Made by a program: the position numbers and the translations under genes. Below are positions 61,145 to 64,000 of a stretch of 64,000 bases of DNA, piece by piece. The notes below the pieces were generated by a model. It did not search any database, was not told the DNA's origin, and saw only the letters and a program-made list of their open reading frames with translations. Numbering within the stretch: position 1 is the first letter of the stretch; each line of letters opens with the position of its first letter. The DNA comes from Microbacterium rhizomatis (GTDB lineage Bacteria > Actinomycetota > Actinomycetes > Actinomycetales > Microbacteriaceae), in assembly GCF_008710745.1 (NCBI RefSeq), contig NZ_VYSA01000001.1, positions 1,240,001-1,304,000 on the forward strand. The letters run 5' to 3'.

Positions 61145-62371
61145 CTACTGCCGGTACGACGACAGGAAGTTGCCCAGCCGCTCGATCGCCTCGGTGAGCA
61201 CCCTGGATTCGGGCAGGGTCACGATCCGCACGTGGTCGGGAGTGGGGAAGTTGAAGCCGGTCCCCTGCACGAGGAGGACGTGCTCGGCCACGAGGAAGTC
61301 GTACACGAACTTCGCATCGTCGCGAATCTCGTGCACCTCCGGATCGAATCTCGGAAACGCGTACAGCGCACCTTCAGGTTTGACGCACGTCACGCCCGGG
61401 ATCGCCTCGAGGCCCTGCCACGCGGCGTCGCGCTGCTCGTGCAGCCGCCCGGACCGCGCGATCAGCGCGTCGATCGACTGCACACCCGAGAGCGCGGCCT
61501 GCACGGCGTGCTGGGCGGGGACGTTGGGGCACAGCCGGGTAGAGGCGAGCAGGTTTATCCCCTCGAGGAATCCGGCGGCGTGGGCCTTCGGCCCGGTGAT
61601 CACGAGCCACCCCGACCGGTAGCCGGCAACACGGTACGTCTTGGAGAGCCCATTGAAGGTGAGGCACAGCAGATCGGGCGCGACGGTGGCCATCGGGATG
61701 TGCTGAGCACCGTCGAACAGGATCCGGTCGTAGATCTCGTCGGCGAGCAGCAGAAGCGAATGCTCCCGCGCGACCTCGGCAATGCCTTCGAGTACCTGAC
61801 GGGAGTAGACCGCGCCGGTGGGGTTGTTGGGGTTGATCACCACGATCGCCTTGGTACGGGGGGTGATCTTCGACCTGATGTCTTCCAGATCGGGCTGCCA
61901 CCCGTTCTGCTCGTCGCACAGATAGTGCACCGGCGTTCCGCCGCCGAGACTCGTCATCGCCGTCCACAGGGGGTAGTCCGGGGCGGGAATGAGAACCTCG
62001 TCGCCCTCGTCGAGAAGCGCTTGCATCGTCATCGTGATGAGTTCGGAGACACCGTTGCCGAGGAACACATCGTCGGGGTCGACGGTGGGGAAGCCGGTCA
62101 ACTGCTCGTACCTGTAGACGACCGCCCGACGAGCCGAGAGGATGCCACGGCTCTCGCTGTAGCCGTGCGCATGAGGGATGGCGGCGATCATGTCGCGCAC
62201 GATCTGAAAGGGAGCGTCGAATCCGAAGGCGGCGGGATTGCCCGTATTGAGCTTGAGGATGCGATGGCCCTCCGCCTCGAGGCGCCCGGCCTCGACGAGC
62301 GCCTGCCCGCGAATCTCGTAGAGGACGTCTTTCAGCTTCGACGATTGGTCGAGCGTGCGGAGGGGGCTCAT
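61145..62371 (-). CDS. Pyridoxal-phosphate aminotransferase, alanine type
   Basis: The 408-residue class I/II aminotransferase has I-N-P-N-N-P-T-G-A-V-Y near residue 175, A-D-E-I-Y-D-R-I and the PLP lysine in F-N-G-L-S-K-T-Y-R-V-A-G-Y-R-S-G-W. It is close to AlaT/AspC-like enzymes (Rv0337c-type), which make alanine from pyruvate with glutamate. TATCCT lies six bases before the ATG. Confidence 0.9.
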   Translation of the reverse strand: MSPLRTLDQSSKLKDVLYEIRGQALVEAGRLEAEGHRILKLNTGNPAAFGFDAPFQIVRDMIAAIPHAHGYSESRGILSARRAVVYRYEQLTGFPTVDPDDVFLGNGVSELITMTMQALLDEGDEVLIPAPDYPLWTAMTSLGGGTPVHYLCDEQNGWQPDLEDIRSKITPRTKAIVVINPNNPTGAVYSRQVLEGIAEVAREHSLLLLADEIYDRILFDGAQHIPMATVAPDLLCLTFNGLSKTYRVAGYRSGWLVITGPKAHAAGFLEGINLLASTRLCPNVPAQHAVQAALSGVQSIDALIARSGRLHEQRDAAWQGLEAIPGVTCVKPEGALYAFPRFDPEVHEIRDDAKFVYDFLVAEHVLLVQGTGFNFPTPDHVRIVTLPESRVLTEAIERLGNFLSSYRQ

Positions 62372-62437
62372 CGATTCAGGATAGTCCCGGGCTGATGCGG
62401 CCAATCGACGGGCCGTGGACCGGGCGAAGGCCGCCGG

Positions 62438-64000
62438 TTACTTGCGCTTGTCGGCGGCGCGCCGCTCGGAACGATTCTGCGGAGCCGGCGCTGCGGCGGG
62501 CGTATCGGTGCGCTGCCCGAACGCTCCGCGCGTGGGCGCGGGCTCAGGCGCCTTCGACGCAGCCGCAGCAGCGGCAGCGGCCTGCCGCACGCGGTTCGTC
62601 GACCCCTGCTGCACCTGGCCGCGGTCGTTGCGCACCTCGACCTCGCCGGCATCATTGGCCGCCGAGTACTCGAGCCGCTGACCTTCGACGGGAACGGCGC
62701 CCAGACCCTTCGCCTCGACCTGCGGGATCGATTCTTCGCCGTCCACCGGGCGACGGACTTCGACATCGAGGTTGTACAGGTAGCCGACGGACTCTTCCTT
62801 GATCTGGCCCATCATCGCCTGGAACATCTGATACCCCTCGCGCTGATACTCGATGAGCGGGTCGCGCTGTGCCATCGCCCGCAGGCCGATGCCGTCCTTG
62901 AGGTAGTCCATCTCGTACAGGTGGTCGCGCCAGCGGCGGTCGAGCACCTGGAGCACCACGCGACGCTCGAGCTCACGGGTCGCGGCTGCGCCGAGGTTCT
63001 CTTCGCGCGCGCGGTAGGCGATCTTCGCGTCCGAGAGGATCTCGCGCTTGAGCCCGTCCGTGGTGATGCGGCCCTTCGTGCCGGCCTCGGCGACGACCTC
63101 GTCGATCGTCACGCTGACCGGGTAGAGGGTCTTCAGCTCGGTCCACAACGCGTCGAAGTCCCAGCTCTCGGTGTGCCCGCTGCCGGTGTGGTCATCGATG
63201 ACGGCGTTGATGGCGTCCTCGATGAAGTGCTGCACGCGGTCGGCGATGTCATCGCCTTGGAGCATGTGCCGACGGTCGGAGTAGATCGCCTCGCGCTGTC
63301 GGTTCAGGACGTCGTCGTACTTCAGGACGTTCTTGCGGAGCTCGGCGTTGCGGGCCTCGACCTGCGTCTGCGCGCTGCGGATCGCGCGGGAGACCATGGT
63401 CGATTCGATCGCGACGTCGTCAGGGAAGTTGGTGCGCGCGAGGATCGCCTCGGCCGCACCCGACTGGAACAGACGCATGAGGTCGTCCGTCAGCGACAGG
63501 TAGAAGCGGCTCTCGCCCGGGTCGCCCTGACGGCCGGAGCGACCACGCAGCTGATTGTCGATGCGGCGTGATTCGTGACGCTCGGTGCCGAGCACGTAGA
63601 GGCCGCCTGCGGCGACGACCTCGGTGCTCTCACCGGCAACGCGCTCACGCATCTCTTCGTAGACGCTCTCCCACTCGGCTTCGTACTCTTCCGCCGTGTC
63701 GATCGGATCCAGCCCGCGGGCTTTCATCTCCTGGACGGCGAGGAATTCGGCGTTGCCCCCCAGCATGATGTCGGTACCGCGCCCGGCCATGTTGGTCGCG
63801 ACCGTCACGGCACCCAGACGCCCGGCGCGGGCCACGATCTCGGCCTCGCGCGCGTGGTTCTTCGCGTTGAGCACCTCGTGCTTGATGCCCTTCTTCGCAA
63901 GCAGGCGCGAGAGGTACTCGCTCTTCTCGACGCTCACCGTGCCGACGAGCACGGGCTGGCCGGACTCGTGGCGCTTGACGATGTCTTCGACGACCTGGGC
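62438..64000 (-). CDS. secA: Protein translocase subunit SecA, C-terminal part (5' end beyond the window)
   Basis: The visible 520 residues cover the second nucleotide-binding domain onward: [21 protein letters not shown], the M-A-G-R-G-T-D-I motif, [10 protein letters not shown], then the helical scaffold and wing. The C-terminus is Ala/Pro-rich and ends [11 protein letters not shown] without the zinc-binding CxCxSGx5C motif, as in many actinobacterial SecA1 proteins. SecA drives protein export through SecYEG. Confidence 0.97.
   Translation of the reverse strand, partial: AQVVEDIVKRHESGQPVLVGTVSVEKSEYLSRLLAKKGIKHEVLNAKNHAREAEIVARAGRLGAVTVATNMAGRGTDIMLGGNAEFLAVQEMKARGLDPIDTAEEYEAEWESVYEEMRERVAGESTEVVAAGGLYVLGTERHESRRIDNQLRGRSGRQGDPGESRFYLSLTDDLMRLFQSGAAEAILARTNFPDDVAIESTMVSRAIRSAQTQVEARNAELRKNVLKYDDVLNRQREAIYSDRRHMLQGDDIADRVQHFIEDAINAVIDDHTGSGHTESWDFDALWTELKTLYPVSVTIDEVVAEAGTKGRITTDGLKREILSDAKIAYRAREENLGAAATRELERRVVLQVLDRRWRDHLYEMDYLKDGIGLRAMAQRDPLIEYQREGYQMFQAMMGQIKEESVGYLYNLDVEVRRPVDGEESIPQVEAKGLGAVPVEGQRLEYSAANDAGEVEVRNDRGQVQQGSTNRVRQAAAAAAAASKAPEPAPTRGAFGQRTDTPAAAPAPQNRSERRAADKRK

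Overview
This 64 kb window is ordinary chromosome from a high-GC actinobacterium, most likely Microbacteriaceae (Microbacterium or a close relative). I base this on protein resemblance (RsrA/SigR, WhiB1, PdtaS, an OdhA/Kgd-type 2-oxoglutarate enzyme, GuaB1, an Eis-like acetyltransferase, a DUF6459/Rv3235-like protein), dense ATGA/GTGA gene overlaps, frequent GTG starts and GC-rich third positions. I see no tRNA, rRNA, CRISPR array, transposase or prophage gene. Genes fill almost all of the window. No gene-free stretch exceeds about 300 bp except the roughly 450 bp between pgi and metX, which holds a tandem repeat.

Layout. 0-10 kb: MFS exporter-trmB, a DUF3097 protein that looks TOPRIM-like, a TPM-domain membrane protein with PspA, an arginase-fold protein coupled to a small HExxH protein, a SIP-domain protein behind an iron-box-like promoter, a phosphatase and an AhpD-like protein. 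10-20 kb: an alpha/beta hydrolase, a complete five-gene peptide ABC importer, an M4 protease overlapping its probable emfourin inhibitor, then a GNAT, ung, a phosphoribosyltransferase and an SDR. 20-25 kb: metY, pgi and metX; metX is preceded by a 74-bp tandem repeat carrying mini-ORFs. 25-35 kb: MFS, a thiamine-binding protein with a GT87-type glycosyltransferase, nnrD, an old yellow enzyme, two CNNM/CBS transporters, a GH76-type protein and guaB1. 35-42 kb: the 2-oxoglutarate dehydrogenase/decarboxylase, an APC permease and an Eis-like acetyltransferase. 42-51 kb: a lipid block, with glpD-tetR divergent from an AGPS-like flavoprotein and a diacylglycerol kinase, then an MprF-like aminoacyl-phosphatidylglycerol synthase with an esterase. 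51-64 kb: a block resembling the Mycobacterium tuberculosis sigH-aroA-rsgA-whiB1-pdtaS-secA1 region (order recalled, not searched), with sigR/rsrA, aroA, rsgA, bcp, whiB1, pdtaS, CpaE-like and SAF proteins, an HTH protein, a DUF6459 protein, an alanine-type aminotransferase and the 3' part of secA.

Two themes run through the window. First, about twenty genes have a TANNNT-like -10 hexamer ending six to nine (usually six) bases before the start codon. That is the geometry of leaderless transcripts, and I used it to choose several starts. Second, short tandem repeats sit on gene boundaries: the DUF3097 stop, the glpD stop and the metX start. The strongest unusual signal is at metX, where the gene's own ribosome-binding site and first six codons, joined to a hairpin segment, are tandemly copied. 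This makes a chain of 24-codon mini-ORFs linked to each other and to metX by TGATG.
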